Below are positions 59,301-61,916 of a stretch of 64,000 bases of DNA, piece by piece. This DNA comes from Rhyacophila brunnea (lineage: Eukaryota; Arthropoda; Insecta; Trichoptera; Rhyacophilidae), in contig JAGYXB010002070.1 in the NCBI GenBank assembly GCA_022495005.1, forward strand, positions 186,001 through 250,000. Reading direction: 5' to 3'. How positions within the stretch are numbered: the stretch's first letter is position 1; each line of letters opens with the position of its first letter. Position numbers and translations under genes: made by a program. A model generated the notes under the pieces. It was not told the origin of the DNA. It made no database searches and was given only the letters and a program-made list of their open reading frames with translations.

Positions 59301-61916
59301 GATGTAAATTATTATATATATTAACAGAAATACAATTGCCGTATCATATTGCCATAAAAAGTTGCTAGTTACGAGCCCCTTTAGGGATTATTATCGTATT
59401 CTCGATAGCGTTCGATATTCGATATATCGACCTACCGTGCTGCCATAAAGTGAATACGTGTATTAAATAAGGCTCTAAGTATCAAAAAATAGTATTGCTT
59501 GTAGTTACAAAGTACCGAGTCATTGCAGTAAAATTTCATGAAGCAGATCTTTTGAAATATGTAATTTTACAGTGTGAAGCAATCACGGCAGCTTCTATAA
59601 TTTTAGGTATTAAGAACTCGCAAGTGTCAACACACCATCGTCAGCTATTTTATATTGAATGCCGTTGACCACTGCAGTACTACTTACACCATTATAAATA
59701 AAACACGCCAACAGACTTACAACGTCGACAGGTTTAATTATTTTGCTGTATTTTTTTGACTTGCTTGAGGCACTTAGACTATAGTTGAAGTTATTGGCGT
59801 TGGTATGTAGAACATTTTTCTATAAAAATGTCAGTTTTTATTATTTTGGTACTTAGCGCCTTAATTAATACACGTATTCAAGTATGGAAAATAGATGGAA
59901 AATTTCGGCAACTTCCGATGAGAATCTGGCGATTTACCACATAAGTACTCGTTTATTATTTGAAATGTGATAGAGTTTGTCAGAATTACAAGTAGTTAAG
60001 AACTACACATTTTGGAGTTTATCTTCATGTAACATCTAAGACTACGCTGTTACTAGATGCGGTCTATTGCTCCTGACAGATCCACAGCATGGCATCATAC
60101 GCCATTGTACACGTGGTTATCCTCCGACCATATCTAAATAGATTTCCAGTGACATGGAGATACTATCCGTTGGGCAGTCCGATTATAGATATTGGTAGCT
60201 GTGGCAAAAACCCATGTTTGACGGCTTAGAGGTAGCTTAGGTACTAACAGTACAGTATGTGTGGTTTTATAAGGGAATTAGGACTATAAATGTGGAATGC
60301 ATTACAATATAAAGCTCTAAGATTGGAGTAGAAAAAGCTAACGAAGAACTACAACCAGCAATTGTCGGTATGGGCAGCTAAAAATGATATAAGTACTGTG
60401 AAGTATGGTGGTAAGTGGTAACTAAAGATATGTATTTTTATTTTAACTCTCAATAAGTTAGTTGATTGTGCCACTAGCTGTATAGAATATTGCACCATCT
60501 TGTTGTAACCATATATCGTTCAGATCAAAATCAATAATCGTATAGTGTTTTCCATTTTCAGAATCTGTATTGCCATTTTCGTTTTTAAAAAAAATACGGT
60601 CCCATTACAAAACCACACCAAACTGCAAGTGAATATAAAGGTGTTTTAATAATAGCATGTATGTTTTCATTACTCCGAATTCTACAATAATTGTGCTTAT
60701 CTACGAAGCCATTTAAACAAAAATGAGCATAATCGCTGATTAGATAAGTTTTTACTCTAAAGCTTATTCAGCAAAATTTCGACGCACCAAATGGTCATTT
60801 ATATTAAATTCTTCTATTAACTGTATTTTATGTGCCTTCAAATATAAATGTTTATGAAGACTATTCCATGTAGTGCCATAAGAAAAAACAAGTTCCTAAG
60901 AACGACGATTAATTGATTGTTATGGATTTCCATCCACACTGTGATTCACACCATTTATATTTTCAGCAGTACGTTTACGTATTTGACAGGTTGGATTCTT
61001 ATTATCACAAAGATTCTCAATTTTTATGAATAGTAAGCACTGAAGATCGATTATTTTGACCATAAATACGTATTGCCCAAAACGTAGATCGAATAGATTC
61101 ATTATTGTTGTAATAAATTTTAACAATTTGTATACGCTGTACAATTGTGTAATACCTATCTTTCCATTATGATTTATCGAATAATACTTAACAAAAATGC
61201 CAATTTTGGTGGCAATCAGAAAAAAATGGCTGCCATGATGTTTTAAAAAACTATAGTACTAATTTGATAACCCTATACAATGTTGAATCCTAATGAGATT
61301 TTAATTAAAAATTTAGGAAACACAAATTTAAATTAAACTTTGTTAAACCCCTCATAGTTTGCGATAGTTATAACCTACACGATTGGTAGGTATGTGGGAA
61401 ACAATATATTAATATGTTTATGTAGTTTATTTTTCTGAAAATTATTATTGTTTGCGTGTGCTAGTCAGTAGTCTATATTTTATTATTCCATTTACATGTT
61501 GCATTTATTTAATATTTAATGAAAATAATACATTTACATAAAATAAATTATGCATTTAATAAAAAAATGCATATTATACATCATATTAATTAAAATATTA
61601 TTTTAAGTATGGTAAGTATGTAATCTAAATAAATGTATGATGGATTTTATTTATCATAGCTGTATTTAGGTATACTATCAAATTAACATTATTGATATGA
61701 TTTTTAGTTTAGAATTTGAGTTTTATGCTAGAAATAATAGTTATAAAACTTATTGATACCTTATATAAGAATAAGTACTAACATATATATATTACATAAT
61801 AATTGTTATGACTTACCATGCTGCATTTATAGGGTCGCCTTCGGTTATAACCCGAAATATATAAAGGAAGCATGTCAGTAGCTTGAAAAATAGATTCGCT
61901 ATACGAATTCGTAAAC
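2142..61916 (-). CDS. slo2: SLO2/KCNT-type sodium-activated potassium channel (spliced, 5' end outside window)
   Basis: This is the pore-forming subunit of a Slack-type K+ channel, acting in the plasma membrane of excitable cells. Family knowledge: a tetramer with six transmembrane segments, a K+-selective pore and two cytoplasmic RCK domains that sense Na+ and other ligands. Seen here: 24 exons on the minus strand whose translation runs collinearly with insect SLO2 and vertebrate KCNT1/2, including the filter TVGYGD, RCK1 blocks such as [11 protein letters not shown] and RCK2 blocks such as [12 protein letters not shown]. All splice phases agree; with both optional exons the frame is 1,378 codons plus stop. 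The first visible exon starts inside S1, so the N-terminal cytoplasmic segment is missing from the window. Introns reach about 7 kb and hold most of the mobile DNA here. The C-terminus ends in G-T-I-V. The family call is very secure; exon borders are inferred by eye. Confidence 0.96.
3597..3697 (-). CDS. slo2: slo2 exon W23: C-terminal tail
   Basis: These 101 nt encode [20 protein letters not shown] and [13 protein letters not shown], with a short Gln run. The acceptor is TGATTTAG|GA and the donor GCG|GTGAGT. It takes phase 1 from W22 and leaves phase 0 into W24, the only combination that keeps both neighbours open. RRKSS is a basophilic kinase-type site. Confidence 0.87.
3703..3774. repeat. 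TA-rich microsatellite tract
   Basis: Two TA runs separated by a T- and A-rich spacer, directly upstream (in gene sense) of exon W23's acceptor. The tract begins within ten bases of the acceptor AG. Confidence 0.85.
4713..5443. mobile_element. Non-autonomous hAT element with 8-bp target duplication
   Basis: The ends are CAGTGGCGCACC (left) and its inverse GGTGCGCCACTG (right). Exact 8-bp direct repeats ATCATCAT flank it at 4705-4712 and 5444-5451. CAGTG-type ends with an 8-bp duplication are typical of the hAT superfamily. The 731-bp interior is partly GC-rich and encodes no recognisable transposase. It lies in the intron between W22 and W23. Confidence 0.88.
5580..5905 (-). CDS. slo2: slo2 exon W22: C-terminal tail rich in Ser, Gly and Arg
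   Basis: It begins [20 protein letters not shown], finishing the last RCK2 strand, then becomes a flexible tail with RRKSN, RRGSG and RRSNS motifs and [17 protein letters not shown]. It is 326 nt; acceptor CATTACAG|A, donor CAAG|GTGACT in phase 1. Reading through the donor instead gives GD and a TAA at 5572-5574, so a shorter isoform is possible, but splicing to W23 keeps the frame. Confidence 0.92.
6532..7232. mobile_element. Non-autonomous hAT element carrying an internal fold-back
   Basis: The ends CAGTGACGTCCC and GGGACGTCACTA are inverted copies with one change at the outermost base. The flanks TGTACGTA (6524-6531) and TGTAGGTA (7233-7240) agree at 7 of 8 positions, as an aged hAT duplication would. 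No transposase is visible. A separate long palindrome sits inside it (6803-7095). Confidence 0.75.
6803..7095. repeat. Long fold-back (two arms of about 130 bp)
   Basis: The left arm starts ATCGTAGTAGATTTTTGGGT; the reverse complement of the right arm starts ATCGTAGTAGATTTTTAGGT. The arms stay alike through the GTGTGTCCTT region, CTTTACTCGACGTTT and GGCCATTATCAAGAGATGAT, leaving a short spacer near 6930-6970. It looks like an independent MITE or fold-back element nested in the surrounding hAT copy. I saw no clear target duplication. Confidence 0.75.
7315..7520 (-). CDS. slo2: slo2 exon W21: end of RCK2
   Basis: It encodes [40 protein letters not shown] and [20 protein letters not shown], ending LEEGDI. 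This matches ELVKNRMKHLGLPTTGYEDV and [26 protein letters not shown] of KCNT1. It is 206 nt; acceptor AATTCCTAG|TAC, donor CAT|GTGAGT. The split AT codon continues as IYLVRPSPF in W22. Confidence 0.95.
7521..9999. other. Intron W20-W21, nothing recognised
   Basis: Uniformly AT-rich sequence with homopolymer runs and short TA-rich tracts. I see no coding island, inverted repeat or retroposon. Confidence 0.5.
10000..10104 (-). CDS. slo2: slo2 exon W20: C-terminal linker exon, possibly optional
   Basis: A GC-rich 105-nt island in AT-rich intron. Acceptor ATTTATGACAG|CAT and donor GCG|GTAAGC bracket 35 open codons: [20 protein letters not shown] and [15 protein letters not shown]. It is phase 0 at both ends, fitting between W19 (ends DTSH) and W21 (starts YTVGM). 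The Cys and Thr rich peptide has no domain I recognise. Being a multiple of three, it could be skipped without breaking the frame. Confidence 0.78.
10105..14130. other. Intron W19-W20, left part, nothing recognised
   Basis: AT-rich intron without a coding island or element ends that I can identify. Confidence 0.5.
14135..15780 (-). pseudogene. Jockey-like non-LTR retrotransposon relic (reverse transcriptase)
   Basis: Minus-strand fragments read [20 protein letters not shown] (about 15660-15720), then [20 protein letters not shown] and [10 protein letters not shown] (15400-15540). These are RT domain blocks, with the FADD catalytic motif, in the style of the Jockey clade. Stops and frameshifts interrupt the frame (for example after FRKR), and the 3' half is only recognisable in short pieces. 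The 3' end lies near 14135 and recurs in a second copy at about 24.8-25.0 kb. It is 5' truncated and surely inactive. It lies in the intron between W19 and W20, in the same orientation as slo2. Confidence 0.8.
16475..16534 (-). CDS. slo2: slo2 optional extension of exon W19 (20 codons)
   Basis: The frame continues open from CAC|GTGAGT through [20 protein letters not shown] to a second perfect GTGAGT donor, also phase 0. GC content is high to that point and drops after it. It is either an alternative donor or the main one. The +1 frame over the same stretch also has no stop, so the peptide is not strong evidence by itself. Confidence 0.45.
16535..16666 (-). CDS. slo2: slo2 exon W19: RCK2 continued, with possible alternative donor
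   Basis: It encodes [37 protein letters not shown] and TLADTSH, matching [30 protein letters not shown] of KCNT1. The acceptor is CTATTACAG|ATG. The first in-frame donor is CAC|GTGAGT. A second one, TCG|GTGAGT, lies 60 nt further at 16474 and would add 20 codons. Confidence 0.93.
16667..18174. other. Intron W18-W19, nothing recognised
   Basis: AT-rich. I saw no element ends or coding island. Confidence 0.5.
18175..18360 (-). CDS. slo2: slo2 exon W18: RCK2 core
   Basis: These 62 codons run from [20 protein letters not shown] through [20 protein letters not shown] and [17 protein letters not shown]. The block is almost identical to [51 protein letters not shown] of vertebrate KCNT1. It is phase 0 at both ends; acceptor CATGTTTCAG|TGC, donor TCG|GTAAAA. 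Confidence 0.97.
18361..23558. other. Intron W17-W18 (5.2 kb), nothing recognised beyond a microsatellite
   Basis: AT-rich throughout, with one AT dinucleotide run at 21845-21864. I did not find a transposon, coding island or RNA gene. Confidence 0.45.
21845..21864. repeat. (TA)n microsatellite
   Basis: About ten uninterrupted TA units. Confidence 0.9.
23559..23639 (-). CDS. slo2: slo2 optional extension of exon W17 (27 codons)
   Basis: Directly beyond the conserved donor the frame stays open and coding-like for 27 codons, [20 protein letters not shown] and seven more, then meets a second donor (CTG|GTACTT), also in phase 0. GC content stays high until this second donor and then falls sharply to poly-A-rich sequence. 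Using it would insert 27 residues before CEKERGSH. This could be an alternative 5' splice site or simply residual composition; no transcript evidence. Confidence 0.5.
23640..23751 (-). CDS. slo2: slo2 exon W17: RCK2 continued, with possible alternative donor
   Basis: It encodes [20 protein letters not shown] and [17 protein letters not shown], matching [36 protein letters not shown] of KCNT1. The acceptor is TGTTTCCAG|A. The donor used here is AAG|GTACAG in phase 0, which joins [13 protein letters not shown] of W18 just as the family expects. A second in-frame donor lies 81 nt further at 23558 (CTG|GTACTT). Confidence 0.94.
24545..24746. repeat. Fold-back element with TTAGG-type core
   Basis: The left arm holds GTTATGAGGAATACAGTGGA and TTTTGAAAATACCCGATAT; the reverse complement of the right arm holds GTTATGAGGAATACAGCGGC and the same TTTTGAAAATACCCGATAT, then GATTATTTGTTAG. 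Between the arms (24630-24670) lie about seven degenerate TTAGG units. I saw no certain target duplication. It lies in the intron between W16 and W17. Confidence 0.8.
24795..25028 (-). mobile_element. Second copy of the Jockey-like 3' end, strongly truncated
   Basis: It shares GCAGACCCTATTTTAAAAAT-type sequence, TATAAAACAACGTCTACCTA and ACGTTCACAACATGACAT with the relic at 14.1-14.4 kb. Its minus-strand 3' end is a run of A (T at 24799-24812 on the plus strand), as expected of a retroposed copy. Confidence 0.75.
25351..25366. repeat. Perfect 16-bp palindrome
   Basis: AATTCGGCGCCGAATT is its own reverse complement. It is a GC-rich centre in AT-rich intron. Its function is unknown and it could be chance. 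Confidence 0.6.
25550..25684 (-). CDS. slo2: slo2 exon W16: RCK2 continued
   Basis: It encodes [40 protein letters not shown] and QTMF. It aligns with [21 protein letters not shown]...[21 protein letters not shown] of KCNT1. It is 135 nt; acceptor ACTTTCAG|T, donor CAA|GTATGA; split codons at both ends. Confidence 0.96.
26264..26325. repeat. Short imperfect inverted repeat
   Basis: GGACCGGTTTCGTCC on the left and the inverse of GGACAAAATCGGTCC on the right, separated by about 30 bases. It may be a remnant of a small MITE. Confidence 0.5.
26548..26620 (-). repeat. tRNA-like sequence, probably a degenerate SINE head
   Basis: The minus strand reads AGTTGGTAGAGCAGATG (A-box-like) and GTGTTCGACTCCTCG (B-box-like) at the right spacing for a tRNA. 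The T-stem and acceptor stem do not pair properly, so I do not call a tRNA gene. Confidence 0.5.
27554..27977. mobile_element. 424-bp MITE with 30-bp inverted ends
   Basis: The terminal inverted repeats begin CGTCGGTCCCTATTAAAAAA and continue GTCGGATCTG; the two ends match exactly over 30 bases. GTAT flanks both sides (27550-27553 and 27978-27981), a possible 4-bp duplication. Inside is a hairpin with 13-bp arms around ATGTCGGTT/AACCGACAT (27725-27756), and GTCGGATCT recurs near 27785. There is no transposase. Superfamily unknown. Confidence 0.82.
28536..28886 (-). CDS. slo2: slo2 exon W15: start of RCK2
   Basis: It encodes [20 protein letters not shown], then [58 protein letters not shown] and a segment ending GSID. 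These match [21 protein letters not shown] and [25 protein letters not shown] of KCNT1. It is 351 nt; acceptor TACCGGCAG|T, donor TTC|GTAAGT; split codons at both ends. Confidence 0.97.
28887..30585. other. Intron W14-W15, first part, nothing recognised
   Basis: AT-rich sequence without coding islands or element ends that I can identify. Confidence 0.45.
30590..31282. mobile_element. Inverted-repeat element with about 145-bp arms
   Basis: The left arm starts CCGAATGCGTGAAATTGTGT and contains ATTACATGAAATTGGCAAAA and GCCTTATTCATGAACTAGG-like units. The reverse complement of the right arm starts CCGAATGTGTGAAATTGCGT with the same units in order. The outer flanks ATATATATGTT are also inverted copies. 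The spacer includes three TTAGG-type units at 30796-30810. No reading frame. Confidence 0.82.
31290..32642. other. Intron W14-W15, second part, nothing recognised
   Basis: AT-rich, no element ends or coding island up to the cassette exon W14. Confidence 0.45.
32643..32771 (-). CDS. slo2: slo2 exon W14: probable cassette exon in the inter-RCK linker
   Basis: A GC-rich island in AT-rich intron with acceptor TTCGGTGTAG|C (pyrimidine-rich before it) and strong donor CTAG|GTGAGT. Read in the phase left by W13 it is open throughout: [20 protein letters not shown] followed by a segment ending SAWHAEYA. It is 129 nt, a multiple of three, and enters and leaves in phase 2. W13 can therefore also splice straight to W15, where [11 protein letters not shown] resumes. 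That pattern is what a cassette exon shows. Residues are Ser/Thr rich with no domain I recognise. No transcript evidence is available to me. Confidence 0.78.
32772..35954. other. Intron W13-W14, nothing recognised beyond a TA tract
   Basis: A TA-rich microsatellite at about 32857-32888; otherwise AT-rich sequence with no element or gene that I can identify. Confidence 0.45.
35955..36111 (-). CDS. slo2: slo2 exon W13: linker with SRRPSI and acidic run
   Basis: It encodes [18 protein letters not shown], an acidic segment rich in Asp and Glu (about residues 26-41 of the exon), then [11 protein letters not shown]. The RRPSI.PV block and the acidic stretch recur in KCNT1 (SRRPSIAPV, then SEDEV). 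It is 157 nt with acceptor TTTCCAG|GC and donor GC|GTAAGT, phase 2. Confidence 0.93.
36380..36721 (-). other. Unidentified coding-like stretch in intron W12-W13
   Basis: Two open minus-strand segments have protein-like composition in AT-rich intron. One starts with Met near 36721 ([20 protein letters not shown], then [17 protein letters not shown]). The other, in a different frame, ends at a TAA at 36380-36382 ([20 protein letters not shown], then [17 protein letters not shown]). I do not recognise either. They may be a decayed retroposed gene or transposon relic, or chance. No splice sites fit the channel's phases. Confidence 0.3.
37182..37352 (-). CDS. slo2: slo2 exon W12: inter-RCK linker
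   Basis: An exon without obvious domain content: [19 protein letters not shown] through CPDNMSRR. The support is the phase fit on both sides (2 nt in, 1 nt out), clean splice sites (GATTTAG|CT and GGG|GTGAGT) and a coding-like composition inside AT-rich intron. In KCNT proteins this linker is poorly conserved, so homology alone cannot confirm it. It sits about 6.7 kb downstream of W11; a LINE and a SINE fill part of that intron. Confidence 0.85.
38561..38792 (+). mobile_element. tRNA-headed SINE, copy 2
   Basis: It shares the B box (GGCTCGAATCCCGG), the body TAGGTTGAGGAAGTGGCTAA and the TCTGTGGAGGGCCACATGA block with copy 1. An A-rich stretch has expanded in the middle (38700-38722). It lies in the intron between W11 and W12. 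Confidence 0.75.
39072..41692 (-). mobile_element. Non-LTR retrotransposon (RTE-like), 5' truncated
   Basis: The element runs from about 41692 to the ATC/TGA microsatellite tail at 39077-39097 on the minus strand. Its 3' end is a TGATGATGAT repeat, as RTE-type LINEs often have, rather than poly-A. In-frame coding similarity begins with VASVILKIN; just upstream a TAA interrupts, so the 5' part of the endonuclease is missing. It is in the intron between W11 and W12, in the same orientation as slo2. Confidence 0.85.
39092..41647 (-). CDS. LINE endonuclease-reverse transcriptase polyprotein (N-terminally truncated)
   Basis: An 851-codon open frame with no internal stop. It cuts target DNA and copies its own RNA in LINE retrotransposition (family knowledge). 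Seen: an apurinic-type endonuclease C-terminal part, with GDFNARIG near residue 51 and GSDHRMVR near 141; then RT with [18 protein letters not shown] near 421, [11 protein letters not shown] near 499, [13 protein letters not shown] near 556 and the catalytic FADD at 598-601; then a C-terminal tail with [20 protein letters not shown] and GRPRGRW, ending QQWIDSG. The first codon shown is GTG inside the domain, so it is not a true start. The catalytic QVYAPT strand is kept but the extreme N-terminus of the endonuclease is gone. Such proteins are often mislabelled craniofacial development protein 2-like in insect annotation. Confidence 0.9.
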   Translation of the reverse strand: MILKINARYRIQILQVYAPTQSYPDEKVEEFYEEITSLKNKSKCHFNIIMGDFNARIGSYQRDDVAVGHFGHGSRDGRGDMLVEFAETNNLHIMNSFFQHKPTRKWTWRSPTGRTSEIDYILTDRKYTFLNCKVINQFNTGSDHRMVRCKIRLNVKSERSKLQKKSNARVYLQNNTEFQNELKNALSAFLDENETVSLSNAEDITNIILQCAEKTGVKSSEVTPSTKLSKATLNLMEQRRKTKSDRQAQNDMEFSSLCKTLRRKIREDLRKFNVNLIQAIVKAGRSLNKNKQCLSIGKRQITALKAKDGSIVRNWEHLLSRVEEFYSDLYSDDTDNTTIDLDLQRNGNSEDHTPEITSWEVTHALNYMKSGKAPGEDGLTIDILKKAGKDANEVLAQLFTACICKEDVPEVWKNASIVILHKKGDREDLANYRPISLLPILYKTFTKILSNRLQNVLDENQPREQAGFRGGYSTMDHIQVVREIIERYQEYKLPLCMGFIDYEKAFDSIKKCSILDALRKQGIPGRYINIFNNIYSSATASVNLHKPSRRFPISKGVRQGDTISPKLFTATLEDLFRQLDWNDKGIPINGEYLSHLRFADDIVIFSQDSEDLQSRMQELAEVSNKVGLKINVTKTKVMFNCFAGQKEILINGTQLEQVKSYIYLGQQVSIDGCIFDEIVRRVKLGWSAFGRLNNVFKSDLPLCLKRKVFNQCVLPVITYACETWTLSKKEIQKLRVAQRGMERCMLGITRKDKKRNEWIRKQTRVCDVIEFIKSLKWRWAGHIARRRDNRWTNLVIQWYPRSTKRPQGRPRGRWIDEMIKFCGSTWQRNAQDREKWKQLEEAFIQQWIDSG
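41700..42639. other. Intron W11-W12, AT-rich part, nothing recognised
   Basis: No element ends or coding island found between the LINE and the hAT element. Confidence 0.5.
42648..43025. mobile_element. 378-bp non-autonomous hAT element
   Basis: The ends CAGGGCTTCGAACC and the inverse of GGTTCAAAACCCTG form a 14-bp inverted repeat with two differences. The flanks AGTTTAGG (42640-42647) and AGTCTAGG (43026-43033) match at 7 of 8 bases. GTTCCGG-type repeats extend inward on both sides. There is no reading frame. Confidence 0.8.
43034..44096. other. Intron W11-W12, right end, nothing recognised
   Basis: AT-rich sequence between the hAT element and exon W11; no features seen. Confidence 0.5.
44097..44485 (-). 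CDS. slo2: slo2 exon W11: end of RCK1 and start of variable linker
   Basis: The first half is conserved RCK1 ([49 protein letters not shown]). The second half is a low-conservation linker rich in Ala, Pro, Thr and Asn, ending TLTSPHTA, and is notably GC-rich against its surroundings. It is 389 nt; acceptor CCTTCCAG|A, donor CCT|GTGAGT, leaving one base that W12 completes to Ser. Confidence 0.94.
44752..44978 (+). mobile_element. tRNA-headed SINE, copy 3
   Basis: The head has CACAATGGCC and GGTTCGAATTCCCGG; the body has AGAGTAAGTGGCTAAAATCC, CCCTGTGGAGGGCCATGATA and GGATCGGACAAGG, then a run of A. It lies in the intron between W10 and W11. Confidence 0.8.
45449..45598 (-). CDS. slo2: slo2 exon W10: RCK1 continued
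   Basis: It encodes [20 protein letters not shown] and [20 protein letters not shown], matching the [24 protein letters not shown] and [20 protein letters not shown] regions of KCNT1. The acceptor is TTAAATAG|A and the donor AAA|GTAAGT. It is 150 nt with split codons at both ends (Gln and Lys). Confidence 0.95.
45680..45877 (-). CDS. slo2: slo2 exon W9: RCK1 continued
   Basis: It encodes [20 protein letters not shown], then [17 protein letters not shown] and a stretch ending LLLHTSRG. The [12 protein letters not shown] block aligns with VKFADHVVCEEE of KCNT1. It is 198 nt, with acceptor TTTTGCAG|G and donor CCA|GTGAGT; the last CA plus A of W10 makes Gln. Confidence 0.96.
46652..46809 (-). 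CDS. slo2: slo2 exon W8: RCK1 continued
   Basis: It encodes [29 protein letters not shown] and [14 protein letters not shown]. These match the [20 protein letters not shown] and VDRTAADHQTILR blocks of KCNT1. It enters in phase 0 and exits in phase 2 (AAG|GTAAAT), so the Arg codon is completed by W9. It is 158 nt long. Confidence 0.96.
47045..47260 (-). pseudogene. LINE reverse transcriptase C-terminal fragment
   Basis: The minus strand reads [20 protein letters not shown] and [19 protein letters not shown], the conserved post-RT tail of insect LINEs (family pattern: SWTDRVTNxEVL...LxTIKxRKLQYLGHxMR). It is only about 70 residues and has no RT core. A degraded insertion in the intron between W7 and W8. 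Confidence 0.75.
47792..48019 (-). CDS. slo2: slo2 exon W7: post-S6 linker and start of RCK1
   Basis: These 76 codons start [16 protein letters not shown] and include [16 protein letters not shown] and [19 protein letters not shown], the first beta-alpha-beta units of RCK1. The match to KCNT1 (HRAQTEKHVVLC..., [17 protein letters not shown]) is nearly residue for residue. It is phase 0 at both ends; acceptor TTTATCAG|TTC, donor CAA|GTAAGT. Confidence 0.97.
48268..48641 (+). mobile_element. tRNA-headed SINE, copy 4, 5' truncated and split by a MITE
   Basis: Only the body remains: TAGGTTGAGCAAGTGGCTTA, then CTCTGTGGAGGCTCATA up to 48360. It resumes at 48611 with TATGATCTTATTAGGATAGG and ACATGGTCGG. 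The 250 bases between are a separate inverted-repeat element. Comparison with copy 1, which reads GGCCCATATGATCC without interruption, shows the empty site. Confidence 0.85.
48361..48610. mobile_element. 250-bp MITE inserted in SINE copy 4
   Basis: The terminal inverted repeats are TGTGTCGCTAGATTTCAAAA on the left and TGTGTCGTTAGATTTCAAAA (reverse complement of the right end), continuing as TCAGCC(G/A)AGTCC. TA flanks each side (48359-48360 and 48611-48612), compatible with the TA target duplication of Tc1/mariner elements. The flanking CATATG is itself palindromic, so a 6-bp duplication cannot be excluded. No transposase inside. Confidence 0.85.
49100..49215 (+). pseudogene. LINE C-terminal fragment
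   Basis: The plus strand reads ECPRKR, a stop, then [20 protein letters not shown] and KDRAQ. This matches the family pattern GRPRKRWIDNVKxDLK...NWKEIAxDRxxW at the end of LINE ORF2. Broken by a stop in place of Trp. It lies in the intron between W6 and W7. Confidence 0.65.
49579..50922 (+). pseudogene. Decayed piggyBac-type transposon
   Basis: TTAA flanks both ends (49579-49582 and 50919-50922), with inverted ends CTCTTTAGTGCCA and CTCATTAGTGGCA (right end, reversed). TTAA targeting is characteristic of piggyBac. A remnant of the transposase N-terminus reads [20 protein letters not shown] and then [10 protein letters not shown] at about 50110-50200, followed one frame over by [16 protein letters not shown]. 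The rest is lost. The palindrome GTGTCCATATGGACAC occurs at 49624 and 49984, with changed copies near 50727 and 50888. Confidence 0.82.
51163..51485. repeat. Possible small inverted-repeat element
   Basis: GTCCAGTTGTCCGGTG on the left and CACTGGAC with CCGGACAAAG on the right form a loose inverted pair. A related inverted copy, GGAAAATTGGACGCC, lies left of the piggyBac at 49464-49500. Boundaries are uncertain and no target duplication is visible. Confidence 0.35.
51684..51867 (-). CDS. slo2: slo2 exon W6: pore helix, selectivity filter and S6
   Basis: It encodes [20 protein letters not shown], the pore helix, the filter TVGYGD, and S6 ([16 protein letters not shown]). GYGD is the canonical K+ filter, and the CGIQH and IMICVAL blocks are diagnostic of SLO2/KCNT. 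It is 184 nt with acceptor CTTATTTCAG|TG and donor CAG|GTACCA, ending in phase 0. Confidence 0.97.
52131..52954. mobile_element. 824-bp non-autonomous hAT element with exact 8-bp duplication
   Basis: The ends CAGCGGTTTCCAACCT and, reversed, CAGTGGTCTCCAACCT form a 16-bp inverted repeat with two differences. CCTTACGC flanks it exactly at 52123-52130 and 52955-52962. GGGAGGCG-type repeats follow both ends. I found no transposase. It lies in the intron between W5 and W6. Confidence 0.9.
52990..53217 (+). mobile_element. tRNA-headed SINE, copy 5 (degenerate)
   Basis: It has a weak B box (GGTCCCAGTTAGAATC), then the family body: TTTTTCAATGTCGGTTTGGA, GTTGAATCAGTAGCTACTAT, CACTCTATGGCGGCCCATAA and GTACCGAACATGG. 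It is more diverged than the other copies and is immediately right of a hAT element. Confidence 0.65.
53230..54535. other. Intron W5-W6, nothing recognised
   Basis: AT-rich. Short open frames are present but have no recognisable content. Confidence 0.45.
54540..54720 (-). pseudogene. Probable LINE 3'-end fragment, strongly decayed
   Basis: The layout GGATGAAGTCCTCTCC, then CTCCTCTCACTCTTCTCAGT, TTATGAGTTCGTTAATCCAT and GGGCGTCCCTA resembles the antisense 3' end of the RTE-like element at 39.1 kb (GGATGAAGGCCTCTTC, CCACTTCTCTCGGTC, ATCATTTCATCGATCCA, GGTCTACCT). Similarity is partial and read by eye. Confidence 0.5.
55152..55246 (-). CDS. slo2: slo2 exon W5: S4-S5 linker and S5
   Basis: It encodes [19 protein letters not shown] and then the S5 helix ending CLVFT, collinear with NDFHRAILRTQSAMFNQ...CLVFTG of KCNT1. 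It is 95 nt, starting in phase 0 and ending AG|GTAAAA in phase 2. The split codon (AG plus T from W6) gives the Ser before VCGIQHF. Confidence 0.94.
56428..56511 (-). CDS. slo2: slo2 exon W4: S3-S4 region
   Basis: These 28 codons begin [19 protein letters not shown] and end NMF, matching the highly conserved [26 protein letters not shown] block of KCNT1. The S4 equivalent carries few regularly spaced positive charges, as is known for SLO2. It is phase 0 at both ends; acceptor ATTACTTACAG|TTA, donor TTT|GTAAGT. Confidence 0.94.
57588..57662 (-). CDS. slo2: slo2 exon W3: S3 segment
   Basis: These 25 codons, beginning [16 protein letters not shown], correspond to the S2-S3 turn and S3 of KCNT channels (GNIWEQIFRVSFVLEM). 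It is phase 0 at both ends, with acceptor TTTCTTTCAG|GGA and donor ACT|GTAAGT. Confidence 0.93.
58037..58235 (-). CDS. slo2: slo2 exon W2: extracellular loop and S2
   Basis: It encodes YGCQPGNTS, an Asn-rich loop, [19 protein letters not shown] and the S2 helix ending LLAYLSYK, aligning with INWAPILWVERKMTLW...LLIYLSYK of KCNT1. The acceptor is TTTTCCCAG|TTATGG. The donor reads AAG|GCATGT: a GC rather than a GT donor is needed to stay in frame with the next exon, which begins GNVWQ as expected. NTS and NLT are possible N-glycosylation sites. The length is 199 nt. Confidence 0.92.
58448..59455. repeat. Complex repeat cluster with inverted and direct copies
   Basis: GCTCCATATGTGCGTCTCTG (58509) recurs inverted at 59182-59206. 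TTGCCGTAAAAAGTTGCT (58451) recurs in direct orientation at 59349. GATATTCGATATATCGACC occurs twice, about 150 bases apart (about 59260 and 59410). GGCCCCTTAAAGGGGCC at 58548-58568 is a near-perfect palindrome. It looks like related MITE copies and their rearranged fragments; boundaries are unclear. It lies in the intron between W1 and W2. Confidence 0.6.
60455..61170 (-). pseudogene. Mariner-type transposase relic (DUF4817/DDE type)
   Basis: The minus-strand fragments, in shifting frames, include [20 protein letters not shown] (the helix-turn-helix start), [17 protein letters not shown] (near the first catalytic Asp block), [17 protein letters not shown] and [15 protein letters not shown] (second Asp, QQDGA). 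The order and spacing fit the insect transposases that begin with DUF4817 and end with a DDE_3 domain. Many stops and frameshifts show it is dead. No terminal inverted repeats were identified. Confidence 0.75.
61817..61916 (-). CDS. slo2: slo2 exon W1: S1 segment
   Basis: The exon translates to [15 protein letters not shown] and onward, a hydrophobic S1 helix that matches the SSLRIRL...LLTCLLYIVRV region of KCNT1. The acceptor is TTTCAG|GT and the donor is CATG|GTAAGT. It is 100 nt long with phase 1 entry and phase 2 exit; the TG at its end joins T of the next exon to make Cys, giving the expected CYGCQPGN reading. The preceding exon, which should encode the conserved block ending in NQRS, is not visible up to 64000. 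Confidence 0.9.
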
